The notes below the pieces were generated by a model, which was not told where the DNA came from, ran no database searches, and saw only the letters and a program-made list of their open reading frames with translations. The translations under genes were made by a program, and so were the position numbers. Shown here piece after piece: positions 25,835-34,931 of a stretch of 64,000 nt of DNA. The DNA lies in assembly GCA_029884425.1 (NCBI GenBank), contig JAOUHV010000010.1, forward strand, positions 17,164-81,163, in the 5' to 3' direction. Position 1 is the first letter of the stretch. The number at the start of each line of letters is the position of its first letter. This DNA is from Gammaproteobacteria bacterium (GTDB taxonomy: Bacteria > Pseudomonadota > Gammaproteobacteria > S012-40).

Positions 25835-26173
25835 ATGACTTTGGCACAACTGTTGGACTATTTTCAGCACCACACCAAATTTGAGTTTATGCAGGGCGAT
25901 GCGCAGCAGACGCTGGATGCGGCGCGTAGTGGCAGTCATCAGCATCAACTGGCGGCAGAAATGGTTGTTGCGATTGCGGCAGCCAATCACTGCGAGAGCG
26001 CCGCTGGCGAAGTGGTGCGCGAAGTGACGGTCAAATCGCTGGGGCCGCTGCGGCTGAAGTACATGGCCGATGATGCGCCTGTGGACGGATTTCGCATGCT
26101 GGAGCACACTGTGGTGGCGATAGATGATGCGTTCAATGCGGAAGCGTTGGCGGCCAAGCGAGCAAAAGAATGA
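25835..26173 (+). CDS. Small hypothetical protein
   Basis: I do not recognise this 112-residue protein. It is predicted cytoplasmic and mostly helical, with a histidine-rich S-H-Q-H-Q near residue 39 and a run of small residues (M-V-V-A-I-A-A-A-N-H). A good AGAGGA lies upstream of ATG 25835, and its stop overlaps the next gene's start by four bases, so it is a real gene of the ygfA-EVE-GST operon. Confidence 0.6.
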   Translation: MTLAQLLDYFQHHTKFEFMQGDAQQTLDAARSGSHQHQLAAEMVVAIAAANHCESAAGEVVREVTVKSLGPLRLKYMADDAPVDGFRMLEHTVVAIDDAFNAEALAAKRAKE

Positions 26174-27045
26174 ACTGGGCCGAGCTGGTCGACGTTATTC
26201 CCGAAGTGACGCTGGAACAGTTCGACTTTGTAGCTGCCCGACGTGTGGGCGGTGGTGATATCAATGATGCCTGGGTGTTACAGGGCAAGGAGCAAAGTTA
26301 TTTCGTCAAGCTCAACGATGCCGCCTTGCTGGATATGTTCGAGGCCGAATTTGAAGCGCTCAAAGCGATGTTGGCCACCGATACTATTCGTGTGCCGCAG
26401 GTCTATTGCACTGGCATTCTGGATGACAAGGCATTCGTGTTGATGGAGTACCTGGAGTTGTCTGGCCGTGGTTCGCCGCAGCAATTGGGTGAGCAGTTGG
26501 CAGCGATGCACCGGGTGACTCAGTCGCGTTTTGGTTGGTGGCGCGACAATACGATAGGTGCGACGCCTCAGAAAAATGAAGAAAACGCCGATTGGATTGC
26601 ATTTTATGGTCAGCAGCGTTTGGCGTGGCAGCTGAAATTATTGCGTGACAACGGCGTGTCTGGTTCGCTGCAAATCCTGGGGCAGACATTGATTGAAAAA
26701 TTGCCGCTGTTTTTCACGGCTTACCAGCCAGTACCTTCCATGTTGCACGGTGATTTGTGGGGCGGCAATTACGCCTTTGATGAAACTGGCACGCCGGTGT
26801 TGTTTGATCCAGCCTTGTATTTTGGTGATCGTGAAGCAGACATGGCGATGACCGAATTGTTTGGAGGGTTTGATAGCGAATTTTATGCGGCGTATAACGA
26901 AGCATGGCCGCTGGATGCGGGGTATGTCACTCGCAAGACGCTCTACAATCTGTACCACATTCTCAATCACGCCAATTTGTTTGGCGGCGGTTATGCATCA
27001 CAGGCGGAAAGCATGATGCGCAAATTATTGGCAGAATTGCACTGA
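26170..27045 (+). CDS. Fructosamine kinase family protein
   Basis: This 291-residue protein belongs to the fructosamine/ketosamine-3-kinase family, which phosphorylates sugars attached to amines so the adduct falls apart (protein deglycation). The APH-like kinase fold is seen in G-G-D-I-N-D-A-W and Y-F-V-K-L-N (ATP lysine). L-M-E-Y-L-E marks the hinge, L-H-G-D-L-W-G-G-N the catalytic loop with Asp, and F-D-P-A-L-Y-F-G-D-R-E-A-D the metal-binding segment. All key residues are present and length is typical. It is the last gene of its operon, before a bidirectional terminator. Confidence 0.92.
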   Translation: MNWAELVDVIPEVTLEQFDFVAARRVGGGDINDAWVLQGKEQSYFVKLNDAALLDMFEAEFEALKAMLATDTIRVPQVYCTGILDDKAFVLMEYLELSGRGSPQQLGEQLAAMHRVTQSRFGWWRDNTIGATPQKNEENADWIAFYGQQRLAWQLKLLRDNGVSGSLQILGQTLIEKLPLFFTAYQPVPSMLHGDLWGGNYAFDETGTPVLFDPALYFGDREADMAMTELFGGFDSEFYAAYNEAWPLDAGYVTRKTLYNLYHILNHANLFGGGYASQAESMMRKLLAELH

Positions 27046-27075
27046 AAAAAAGGCCGGTGAAAACCGGCCTTTTTT
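27046..27075. terminator. Bidirectional rho-independent terminator
   Basis: Arms of 13 bases (27046-27058 and 27063-27075) with core GGCCGGT and ACCGGCC enclose a GAAA loop. The outer pairs are six A and six T, so a U-tract is produced from either strand. It serves both the fructosamine-kinase gene and the converging lysA. Confidence 0.92.
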
Positions 27076-27079
27076 GATG

Positions 27080-28327
27080 TTACGGCAGCAGCTTTTCGCC
27101 GCGAATCAGGTCGTCGAGTTTTTCCCGTTCGCGAATTACGTGGAAGACGGTGTCATCCACCATGACTTCGGCCACGCGCGGGCGGGTGTTGTAGTTGGAG
27201 CTCATGCTGAATCCGTAGGCACCTGATGAACGCACCGCCAGCAAGTCGCCTTGCTCGATGCGCAGCTCGCGATCCTTGCCGAGGAAGTCACCTGTTTCGC
27301 AAACCGGACCGACGATGTCGTAGTGGCTGGCTTTGGTTTTACTGTGTTCCTTGACTGGAATGATTTTTTGCCAGGCGCTGTACAGCGATGGTCGCAGCAA
27401 ATCGTTCATTGCGGCATCAACCACGGCGAAATCCTTGTGCTCGGTGTGTTTGATGTATTCCACCCGAGTTACCAGTATGCCGGCGTTGGCGACGATGGCG
27501 CGACCAGGCTCGATATGCAGTGGCAGTTTGCGCTTGCCCAGACGCTCAATGACTGCCTTGGTGTATTCCGCTGGCTGTGGTGGCGTTTCCGCGTTGTAGG
27601 TGACGCCCAGGCCGCCACCTAAATCCAGATGTTCCAACTGAATGCCTTGAGCTTCGAGCGTGTCCACCAGCGCTAGTACGCGATCAAGCGCATCGAGGAA
27701 GGGGGACAATGAGGTCAGCTGCGAGCCAATGTGGCAGGCGACGCCCTTGATGCGAATGTGCTGCATCTTTGCCGCACGGGCATAGATGTCGGCAGCCTGG
27801 TTGATGTCGATGCCGAATTTGTTTTCTTTCAGGCCGGTGGAAATGTACGGGTGGGTGCCAGCGTCGACGTCTGGATTGACGCGCAGGGCGATCGGCGCGG
27901 TTTTGCGCATCTCGGCGGCGACTTCGTTCAGGCGGTCCAGTTCAGGAATGGATTCGACGTTGAAGCAGTGAATGCCTTGCTCAAGTGCGTAGCGCATTTC
28001 TTCGCGGGTTTTGCCCACGCCGGAGAAAACCACCTTGCCGGCGTCGCCGCCTGCCTGCAGTACGCGGAACAGTTCGCCGCCGGAAACAATGTCAAAACCT
28101 GATCCCAGGCGAGCCAGAACGTTGAGCAGCCCCAGGTTGGAGTTGGCCTTGACTGCGTAGCAGACCAGGTGCTCGTGGTTGCCAAAGCTGTTGTTGAAGG
28201 CGTGCCAGTGGCGTTCCAGGGTGGCGCGGGAATAGATGTAACAGGGCGAACCCACCTGTTCAACAATGCGACTGACGGGAACCTGTTCGGCGTGCAAAGT
28301 GCCTTGTTTGTATTCAAAAAAATCCAT
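27080..28327 (-). CDS. lysA: Diaminopimelate decarboxylase
   Basis: LysA is the PLP enzyme for the last step of lysine synthesis. The 415-residue protein shows the PLP lysine in Y-A-V-K-A-N-S-N near residue 60, the H-I-G-S-Q motif, G-G-G-L-G-V for phosphate binding, E-P-G-R-A-I-V and the active-site cysteine segment G-P-V-C-E-T-G-D-F. Length is normal. It lies six bases after lptM. The usual next gene, dapF, is absent downstream, where a terminator follows. Confidence 0.96.
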   Translation of the reverse strand: MDFFEYKQGTLHAEQVPVSRIVEQVGSPCYIYSRATLERHWHAFNNSFGNHEHLVCYAVKANSNLGLLNVLARLGSGFDIVSGGELFRVLQAGGDAGKVVFSGVGKTREEMRYALEQGIHCFNVESIPELDRLNEVAAEMRKTAPIALRVNPDVDAGTHPYISTGLKENKFGIDINQAADIYARAAKMQHIRIKGVACHIGSQLTSLSPFLDALDRVLALVDTLEAQGIQLEHLDLGGGLGVTYNAETPPQPAEYTKAVIERLGKRKLPLHIEPGRAIVANAGILVTRVEYIKHTEHKDFAVVDAAMNDLLRPSLYSAWQKIIPVKEHSKTKASHYDIVGPVCETGDFLGKDRELRIEQGDLLAVRSSGAYGFSMSSNYNTRPRVAEVMVDDTVFHVIREREKLDDLIRGEKLLP

Positions 28328-28333
28328 GAGTTT

Positions 28334-28462
28334 TTACGGCTTCGGTTTGGTCTGTTGACTGGTTGATTGGGTGCGGGTGTCGTCATCAGGCAGGTAGAGT
28401 GCGCCTTTTTGACCACAGCCGACCAGCAGCAGAATGAGCAGTATTGTGGTTGCGCGGGCCAT
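28334..28462 (-). CDS. lptM: Small lipoprotein LptM (YifL)
   Basis: This 42-residue lipoprotein is short enough to be missed by automated calling. Translation of the minus strand from ATG 28462 gives a signal segment ending L-L-L-V-G-C (lipobox) followed by G-Q-K-G-A-L-Y-L-P. This is the signature of YifL/LptM (C-G-x-K-G-x-L-Y), and then a short Gln/Thr/Lys-rich tail. LptM was shown in E. coli to assist assembly of the LPS translocon LptD-LptE at the outer membrane. Its position directly before lysA is conserved in gammaproteobacteria. Confidence 0.9.
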   Translation of the reverse strand: MARATTILLILLLVGCGQKGALYLPDDDTRTQSTSQQTKPKP

Positions 28463-28531
28463 GACGATATCCAATGGGACAAAAACAGGCGCTATTCTAG
28501 CAACTGCCGGGCGGGGGCGTCACGCGGCGTA

Positions 28532-31348
28532 TCAGGCAATTTTCTGTACGGCCAGGCGCAGCTTGTCTTCCAGTACGCGACGATACTTGATGAAGTGGTG
28601 CAGGGGGATACGTTTGTCAGCATTGAGGCCGACCAGGGCGTGGTCCAGCTCAAGGCAGGAAATGATCGGCAGGACGTTTTGCTGGGCACAGTATTGGGCT
28701 ACGTGGAGGAATAAATTATTGCCGTGCTCGGCGGAGCTGAACAGCTTGCCGTTGCACTCGAAGGAGAACACTTTCCGTCCATTGCGCATGCTGCCGAGTG
28801 CTTTGAGCAGTGTTTCGCGTCCCAGGCCCGCCAGGGCCAAATTGTCCTGCTGTTTTGCCACGTAGCCGATGGGTTCTTTTTTCAGGTGAAAAAAGGCCAG
28901 CAATTCGTGCTGGGTGGTGCGGAACTGGTTGAGCGCCTCGGGTTGATCTCTGCCGGAAAAGCGTGTTTGAATCAGGTAGCTGCGCAAAAAGGCGTAGTAG
29001 TGCAGCAGTTGGGTTTTAAGCAGATTTGCTTTCAGGCGGTGGGCATGCAAACAGCCTGTGTCATCCAGCGTGTAGATGATCCCCTGGTCGCCGCTGACGT
29101 AATAAAAAACCTCAATGCGCTGTGCTTCAAAGTTGTCGAACATCGGGCGCAGCAGCGTGGGGCGCAGTGAATTTTTTTCCAGCCAGATTTTTTGTGGCTG
29201 ATCTTTCTCGTGATACAGAGCCGCGATGATTTCTGGTGAGCCACGCAGCGTTTGGTGTTGGGCCTTGTCGTTTTCAAAATCGATCAGATAATAGCGTTTG
29301 GCGGCTTCAAAAATCAGTCGATTGTTGGTGTCCAGGACGCGGTTGGGCAAAAATGCCTTGTTGATAAAATCAAACAATTCCTGAATCGAGCCCTGGATGC
29401 GCTGACCGATATGTGGTGTTTGGCAAAACAGTGGGACGTCAAACATTGTTTGCTGTTGCTGCTGATTGAGTTTGGCCCAGTTGAGATAATCGCAAATCCA
29501 CAGTGCCAGACCTTCTGTGCCGGAGTAACTGTTGACGTGAACTTCACCCCAGCTATTGGTGTGGACGAAGTCGAGTGACGTGATTAGTGTTTCGTCGTCA
29601 TGGCCATAATGCAATACGTCGGTCGTACCGTTGATGACGCCTTTGATGTTGCCGGAGAAAATTGCACTGGGCGGGATGTTGGCGTTGATGAATAAAATAC
29701 CCTGGGTGATATGAGCGGGACGAAGAAAGTCTTTGCTTTCAGTGTTGAGTTTGTCCGGGCTGGGAATCACTTGGCGCAAATGATCCAGGGTTTGTTTTAA
29801 ATCGCTGGAGGTCAAACCGGTGGCTTGCGCATAGGCTAAAATTTGACTGCTGTTGGTGATGATTTGGTTGACGTGGCACCAGCTGAGCAGCTCTACCAAG
29901 CTGCTGCATTGTTTGACAGGCACGTAGTGCTGAACTTCGCTGGGTGACATTTTGCCGCGATACAACAGCCAGCGGGCTTCGCCGGATTTGTTGTAACCAA
30001 GAATAATGGTGACGCATTCTTCGCTGATGCTCTTGCTGATGCCGCGACTGAAAATTTCCAGTTTGCCGGGACGTTTTTCCAGTGCGGCATACAGTTTTCG
30101 ACCAAGAATGGTGAGGTCGCGGGAGTTGATCAGGTTGTCGCTGTTGTTTTGTCTCGCTCGATCAGAAAGAAACAGGTAACTTTTTGTCAAGTGTTCGACC
30201 AGCAGCTTGCGTTCGTCCATGACCTCGAACACGCTCCAGTCTTCGCGATGATCAAGCAGGCTGATTTGAGTGTCGTTCCAGCCCCAGCGATCGGTGAGGC
30301 TGCGCGTTTGGGTGTGGCGCCAGTTCTCTTTGTGTGTATCGCCGCTTAGTGGCAAATGCAGTTTGAGATAAAAGCTGCGGCGAATCAGTTCAAGTCGCAG
30401 AGGCTCGTCGCGTTTTTGCAGATAATTTTCCAGGTAGTTGAGCAGCATGGCGTAAGGGTCAAGTTGCTCCGCATCGTTATTGCCTTCGTGAACAGCGTGT
30501 TTCAGTTGATGGGAGATCAGCGCCTTGCCCGCATTGGCGTAGGCTTCCATCAGGGTGATTTTGAGAATGGATTTGTAGGGCGAATCTATGCTTTTGTAAA
30601 TCTGCCAGACAGACGCGCCAAAGAATTCTTTTTCAGGGATGGCGGGGACGCCACCAAAGTCGATAACTTCATCACTGTGCAAAAAACCGTTATCGATCAG
30701 TTGCTGGCTATAGCTGTCGTAGTTGGCTTCCTGCTCCACGGGCACAAACCACCAGCGCGGATATTTGCCGGCCAACCAAACGCTGGTGCGATAAAACTCA
30801 TCCAGCAATAGTTGGTGTTGCGTGCTGCCGCTGCTTTCGCTGGACAGTTCGGCGACGTTGCCATTGCGAAAATTGTCCGCGTTCATCAAAAAGAAATGGA
30901 CTTCCAGACCCTTTTCGGCGGCCCATTGCTCGATACCGGTGGCTTTTTGCTGTAGCTTCTGAAGTTGGGTAGCGTTCAGTTCGGGTGAATGACACAGCCA
31001 AATGTCAAAGTCACTGTCCTTGGAAAACGCCAGTGAGCCGCAGCTTCCCATGATGTACAGTGCTTCGATGTCGTTTTTGACCTGGACGCGGCGATCGTGC
31101 TCAATCCGGCCAAAGGTTTTCTGGACCAGTTTTAGGGTTTCTTCGGAGCTGTTGTAGTTGGCGATGCCGCTGGGGGTTTCATTGCCGGCAAAACCCGGCA
31201 GTTTTTGTTGATTGACATGAAACAGGTGCGCGAGCACGCCAATGATGTCGGCCTGCTTGGCGCGCATAAGTTCCAGCGTACGCTGCAGGCGCTGCTGGTT
31301 GAGCGTGACAAAGTTTTGTCGGATTGTTTGTATTTGTTCAATGCTCAT
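28532..31348 (-). CDS. cyaA: Class I adenylate cyclase
   Basis: CyaA makes cAMP for the Crp/Vfr regulator. The 938-residue protein matches the large gammaproteobacterial class I enzyme in length. The nucleotidyltransferase core is at about 98-120: M-G-S-C-G-S-L-A-F then D-S-D-F-D-I-W, with the GS pair and aspartates 111, 113 and 115. A large C-terminal regulatory part follows. The start ATG 31348 is preferred over a codon 36 bases upstream because it begins the family-like M-S-I-E-Q. It heads a minus-strand group cyaA-lptM-lysA. Confidence 0.95.
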   Translation of the reverse strand: MSIEQIQTIRQNFVTLNQQRLQRTLELMRAKQADIIGVLAHLFHVNQQKLPGFAGNETPSGIANYNSSEETLKLVQKTFGRIEHDRRVQVKNDIEALYIMGSCGSLAFSKDSDFDIWLCHSPELNATQLQKLQQKATGIEQWAAEKGLEVHFFLMNADNFRNGNVAELSSESSGSTQHQLLLDEFYRTSVWLAGKYPRWWFVPVEQEANYDSYSQQLIDNGFLHSDEVIDFGGVPAIPEKEFFGASVWQIYKSIDSPYKSILKITLMEAYANAGKALISHQLKHAVHEGNNDAEQLDPYAMLLNYLENYLQKRDEPLRLELIRRSFYLKLHLPLSGDTHKENWRHTQTRSLTDRWGWNDTQISLLDHREDWSVFEVMDERKLLVEHLTKSYLFLSDRARQNNSDNLINSRDLTILGRKLYAALEKRPGKLEIFSRGISKSISEECVTIILGYNKSGEARWLLYRGKMSPSEVQHYVPVKQCSSLVELLSWCHVNQIITNSSQILAYAQATGLTSSDLKQTLDHLRQVIPSPDKLNTESKDFLRPAHITQGILFINANIPPSAIFSGNIKGVINGTTDVLHYGHDDETLITSLDFVHTNSWGEVHVNSYSGTEGLALWICDYLNWAKLNQQQQQTMFDVPLFCQTPHIGQRIQGSIQELFDFINKAFLPNRVLDTNNRLIFEAAKRYYLIDFENDKAQHQTLRGSPEIIAALYHEKDQPQKIWLEKNSLRPTLLRPMFDNFEAQRIEVFYYVSGDQGIIYTLDDTGCLHAHRLKANLLKTQLLHYYAFLRSYLIQTRFSGRDQPEALNQFRTTQHELLAFFHLKKEPIGYVAKQQDNLALAGLGRETLLKALGSMRNGRKVFSFECNGKLFSSAEHGNNLFLHVAQYCAQQNVLPIISCLELDHALVGLNADKRIPLHHFIKYRRVLEDKLRLAVQKIA

Positions 31349-31584
31349 GTTTCTGACAGTGTATATCCCTATGCGCCCTTTCAAGGCCGTACGGCGGAGA
31401 AAAGGCGAAAATGAGTCGGCGTCGATAATGGGTTATCGCGCATTGGCGCTATCGACTTTAGGCTGTTTCGCGGGCCGCCGGCGTGTTTCTGCGTCCTGTT
31501 GAGGGAGGCACTGGCGCTGTTTGTGCATAATGTGACAATAGTGAGTTTTTGACAGGCTTAGCGATAGTTGAGGAGCGGATCAGG

Positions 31585-32427
31585 ATGGATGCATCCATAG
31601 CAAAAGAAGCGCTGAACCATGTGCCGATGGGCATTTGGATCACTGACGCCAACGGAAAGCTGAATTGGGCCAACGATGCCATGTGCAAGCAACTGGGCGT
31701 GAAGCTGCAGCAACTGGCGGGAAAGACGGAAGACGCCATGATGGCGGCGCACTTCAAGCCCAGCGTGGAGAACGCCCAGCTGTTTCGCCAGACCTCGGTG
31801 GAAAAAGGCGTGGTGCGTTGGTTTATTCGCATTTCCCAGGCCCTGGAGGGCGGCCAGCAGGCCAGCTATTGGGCTGATGCCTCGGAAATCATGCGCTTGC
31901 GCAATGAGAACGATCAGCTGAATTACCAGGTAGATAACCTGAAAACCACCGACAATTTGACCGGTTTGCTCAATCGCCGGGCGATATTTACCTCACTGGA
32001 ACCCCAGGTTTCGCGTAGCCGTCGTTATGACAATCCCCTGGCGGTAATGGTGATGGAATTGCGCGGCATTAACGCCAATGTGCCTGAACCAGAGGCACTG
32101 ACGGATCAGGCGCTGGTGTCGTTGTCATATTTCCTGCGCGACCAGTTGCGCTGGGTCGACTTGATTGGGCGGATTGATGACAAGCAGTTTTTGATGATTC
32201 TGCCCGAAACTTCGACCGTTGACGCGCAGATTCTGGCGAAAAAGCTCAAAGAGCGCATGACCGGTTTGATTCTGGCGGCGGATCCCAAGGTGAAGCTGGA
32301 GCTGGATGTGGCGTTCGGTATCAGCGGTTGGCAGAAGGGCGACGATACTGCCTTGCTGATGCGGCGGGTACACTCCGCGCTGGAAAATGCACGGGCGGAT
32401 ACCGCCGAAGCAGTGACCGTCCTGTAG
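31585..32427 (+). CDS. PAS-like/degenerate GGDEF protein with retained I-site
   Basis: The 280-residue protein has a PAS-like N-terminal domain (P-M-G-I-W-I-T-D-A-N-G-K-L-N-W-A-N near 14-30), a short coiled coil at about 103-122 and a GGDEF-fold domain from about 123 (D-N-L-T-G-L-L-N-R). The active-site loop reads R-I-D-D-K-Q-F at 196-202 instead of R-x-G-G-D-E-F, so it should not make c-di-GMP. The inhibitory-site motif R-W-V-D (189-192) is kept with the correct five-residue spacing, which suggests a c-di-GMP-binding effector. ATG 31585 has AGGAG nine bases upstream. It is divergent from cyaA and converges on argH. Confidence 0.82.
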   Translation: MDASIAKEALNHVPMGIWITDANGKLNWANDAMCKQLGVKLQQLAGKTEDAMMAAHFKPSVENAQLFRQTSVEKGVVRWFIRISQALEGGQQASYWADASEIMRLRNENDQLNYQVDNLKTTDNLTGLLNRRAIFTSLEPQVSRSRRYDNPLAVMVMELRGINANVPEPEALTDQALVSLSYFLRDQLRWVDLIGRIDDKQFLMILPETSTVDAQILAKKLKERMTGLILAADPKVKLELDVAFGISGWQKGDDTALLMRRVHSALENARADTAEAVTVL

Positions 32428-32436
32428 GACGGTCAC
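32413..32436 (+). terminator. Hairpin over the stop codon of the degenerate GGDEF gene
   Basis: Perfect ten-base arms GTGACCGTCC and GGACGGTCAC enclose a TGTA loop, and the TAG stop codon (32425-32427) lies across the loop and the second arm. Only three T residues follow, so termination may be weak. It separates the GGDEF-like gene from the converging argH. Confidence 0.55.
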
Positions 32437-32446
32437 TTTGTCGCGT

Positions 32447-33844
32447 TTATGCCAATTTGCTACGGGCACGCTTGATCGCGGCGCGTACCTGGGCCGGGGC
32501 GGTGCCACCGATGTGGTTGCGCGCAGCGGCTGAACCTTCCGGCGTCAGTACCTTGTAGACATCATCCTCGATCACCGAGGAAAATCCCTTCAATATGCTC
32601 AATTCCATCGCAGCCAGGTCCAGCCCTGTCTTGACCCCGTGGGCCACGGCTTTGCCCACCACTTCGTGGGCATCGCGGAAGGCCACGCCCTTGCGCACCA
32701 GATAGTCGGCCAGGTCAGTGGCGGTGGAGAAACCCTTCAGCGTGGCGGCGCGCATGTTGTCGCGCTTCACCTTGATACTGGGGATCATGTCAGCGAATAC
32801 CCGCAGCGATGCCTTCAGGGTGTCGATGGAGTCAAACAGCGGTTCCTTGTCTTCCTGATTGTCCTTGTTGTAGGCCAGTGGTTGGCCTTTCATCAGGGTC
32901 AGCAGTGCGATCAGGTTGCCGTTGACGCGGCCGGTTTTGCCACGGATCAGCTCGGGTACATCGGGGTTCTTCTTCTGCGGCATGATCGATGAGCCGGTGC
33001 AGAAAGCATCGCCCATCTCAATAAAATCATACTGTTGCGACAACCAGATGATCAGCTCCTCAGAGGCGCGGGACAGGTGGGTCATGGTCACCGAGGCGAC
33101 GAAGCAGAACTCCATGATGAAGTCGCGGTCGCTGACGCTGTCCAGCGAGTTTTCGGTCGGACGCTCAAAACCCAGCAACTGCGCGGTGTAGGCGCGGTCG
33201 ATGGGGTAGGTGGTGCCGGCCAGGGCGGCTGCGCCCAGCGGCAGGATGTTTACCCGCTTGCGGCAGTCGCTCAGGCGCTCGGCATCACGTACCAGATTCT
33301 CAAACCAGGCCATCATGTGGTGGCCGAAGGTCACGGGCTGGGCCACCTGCAGGTGGGTGAAGCCGGGCATGATGGTGTCGGCCTCTTTTTCTGCCAAATC
33401 CAGTAATGCGGTCTGCAAACGGCGCATCTGGCCTTGAATTTCGTCGATCTCGTCGCGCAGGTACAGGCGCATGTCGGTGGCCACCTGGTCGTTGCGCGAA
33501 CGGCCGGTGTGCAGTTTCTTGCCAGCGATGCCAATTTTGTCGGTCAGGCGTGCTTCGATGTTCATGTGCACGTCTTCCAGTGATACCGACCAGGTGAACT
33601 CGCCGCGTTCGATTTCAGCCTTGATTTCGGTCAGGCCCGCAATGATGGCGTCGCGCTCGTCGTTGGTCAGCACGCCGACCTTGGCCAGCATGGTGGCGTG
33701 GGCGATGGAGCCGGCGATGTCCTGAGCGTACATGCGCTGGTCAAAGGTAACGGAGGCGGTGAAGGCTTCAACGAAAACGTTGGTCGGCTCGGAAAAACGG
33801 CCACCCCAGGGTTTGTAGCCAGCGGTATTGTGTAAATCGGACAT
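32447..33844 (-). CDS. argH: Argininosuccinate lyase
   Basis: ArgH splits argininosuccinate into arginine and fumarate, the last step of arginine synthesis. The 465-residue protein has all superfamily regions: [10 protein letters not shown] near residue 88, H-T-G-R-S-R-N-D-Q near 113, T-H-L-Q-V-A-Q-P near 162 and the fumarase/lyase signature [12 protein letters not shown] near 283. Length is normal. It is divergent from hemC, as in pseudomonads, though the algZ-algR pair that lies between them there is missing. Confidence 0.97.
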   Translation of the reverse strand: MSDLHNTAGYKPWGGRFSEPTNVFVEAFTASVTFDQRMYAQDIAGSIAHATMLAKVGVLTNDERDAIIAGLTEIKAEIERGEFTWSVSLEDVHMNIEARLTDKIGIAGKKLHTGRSRNDQVATDMRLYLRDEIDEIQGQMRRLQTALLDLAEKEADTIMPGFTHLQVAQPVTFGHHMMAWFENLVRDAERLSDCRKRVNILPLGAAALAGTTYPIDRAYTAQLLGFERPTENSLDSVSDRDFIMEFCFVASVTMTHLSRASEELIIWLSQQYDFIEMGDAFCTGSSIMPQKKNPDVPELIRGKTGRVNGNLIALLTLMKGQPLAYNKDNQEDKEPLFDSIDTLKASLRVFADMIPSIKVKRDNMRAATLKGFSTATDLADYLVRKGVAFRDAHEVVGKAVAHGVKTGLDLAAMELSILKGFSSVIEDDVYKVLTPEGSAAARNHIGGTAPAQVRAAIKRARSKLA

Positions 33845-33881
33845 GCGCTTCTCTGCTTGTTCGGGATCAAAATGGGGTGGG

Positions 33882-33887
33882 ATTATA
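33882..33887 (-). promoter_or_regulatory. Candidate -10 box for argH
   Basis: The minus strand reads TATAAT at 33887-33882, a perfect sigma-70 -10 box, 38 bases before the argH start codon. The -35 region about 17 bases upstream is poor, so this call rests on the -10 box and position alone. Confidence 0.4.
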
Positions 33888-34004
33888 GACTATTTCCGAC
33901 TGCCAGACAGCCGCCATCGGTGATATGCTAGGGGCCATTTTGCACAACAACAGGTGCTTACGAGGCCCGGTCCGATAAGCGCCCCTGAGGGATAGGTTTT
34001 ACCG

Positions 34005-34931
34005 ATGTCAGAAACACTGAAAATTGCCACGCGTCGCAGTCCATTGGCTCTGTGGCAGGCGGAGTGGGTGAAAGCCCGTCTGGAAGAATTGCACCCCGGC
34101 CTGCAGGTCGAGCTGGTGAAAATGGTCACCCAGGGTGACAAGATCCTCGATGTGCCGCTGGCCAAGGTGGGCGGCAAGGGCCTGTTCGTTAAAGAGCTGG
34201 AAGTCGGCATGCTCGAAGGCGAGGCCGATATCGCCGTGCACTCCATGAAAGATGTGCCGGTGGAATTCCCCGAAGGTCTGCATCTGGCGGTCATCTGCGA
34301 GCGCGAAGATCCGCGCGACGCGTTTGTCTCCAACACCTACAAAAATTTCGACGAGCTGCCCCAGGGCGCCAAGGTCGGTACTTCCAGCATGCGCCGTGCG
34401 CTGCAGATTGCCGAGCGTCGTCCTGATCTGGAAATCATTTCCTTGCGCGGCAACGTCAACACCCGTCTGGCCAAGCTGGATGCCGGTGAATACGACGCCA
34501 TCATTCTGGCTGCTGCCGGTCTGATTCGTCTGGGCTTCCATGACCGCATTGCCGATTTCCTTGATCCATCTTTCAGCCTGCCCGCCATGGGCCAGGGCGC
34601 GGTAGGTATCGAGTGCCGCAGCAATGATCCGCGCGTCAATGCGCTGATTGCGCCACTGAATCACGAAGCTACCGCCATTCGCGTCAAGGCCGAGCGTGCC
34701 ATGAACAATCGTCTGGAAGGCGGTTGTCAGGTGCCGATCGGTGGCTATGCGGAAATTGTCGATGGCAATCTGTTTATGCGTGGTCTGGTTGGTCGTCCCG
34801 ATGGCACCAAGACGCTGCGTGGTGATATTACCGGTCGCCTGGAAGACGCTGAGGAGTTGGGCCGCATTCTGGCGGAAGACCTGCTTTCTCGTGGCGCAGA
34901 TCAAATTCTGAAAGAGGTTTATGGCAAATAG
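34005..34931 (+). CDS. hemC: Hydroxymethylbilane synthase (porphobilinogen deaminase)
   Basis: HemC links four porphobilinogens into hydroxymethylbilane in haem synthesis. The 308-residue protein has R-R-S-P-L-A-L-W-Q at the N-terminus, K-G-L-F-V-K-E-L-E, the catalytic-aspartate segment in H-S-M-K-D-V-P, T-S-S-M-R-R and R-G-N-V-N-T-R. The cofactor-binding cysteine is in G-G-C-Q-V-P-I-G near residue 242. It starts the hemC-hemD-hemX-hemY operon. Confidence 0.97.
   Translation: MSETLKIATRRSPLALWQAEWVKARLEELHPGLQVELVKMVTQGDKILDVPLAKVGGKGLFVKELEVGMLEGEADIAVHSMKDVPVEFPEGLHLAVICEREDPRDAFVSNTYKNFDELPQGAKVGTSSMRRALQIAERRPDLEIISLRGNVNTRLAKLDAGEYDAIILAAAGLIRLGFHDRIADFLDPSFSLPAMGQGAVGIECRSNDPRVNALIAPLNHEATAIRVKAERAMNNRLEGGCQVPIGGYAEIVDGNLFMRGLVGRPDGTKTLRGDITGRLEDAEELGRILAEDLLSRGADQILKEVYGK

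Noticed and set aside
28463..28531. Lysine riboswitch or leader before lptM-lysA
   Set aside because: The gap after cyaA is only 69 bases, with no lysine-aptamer features.
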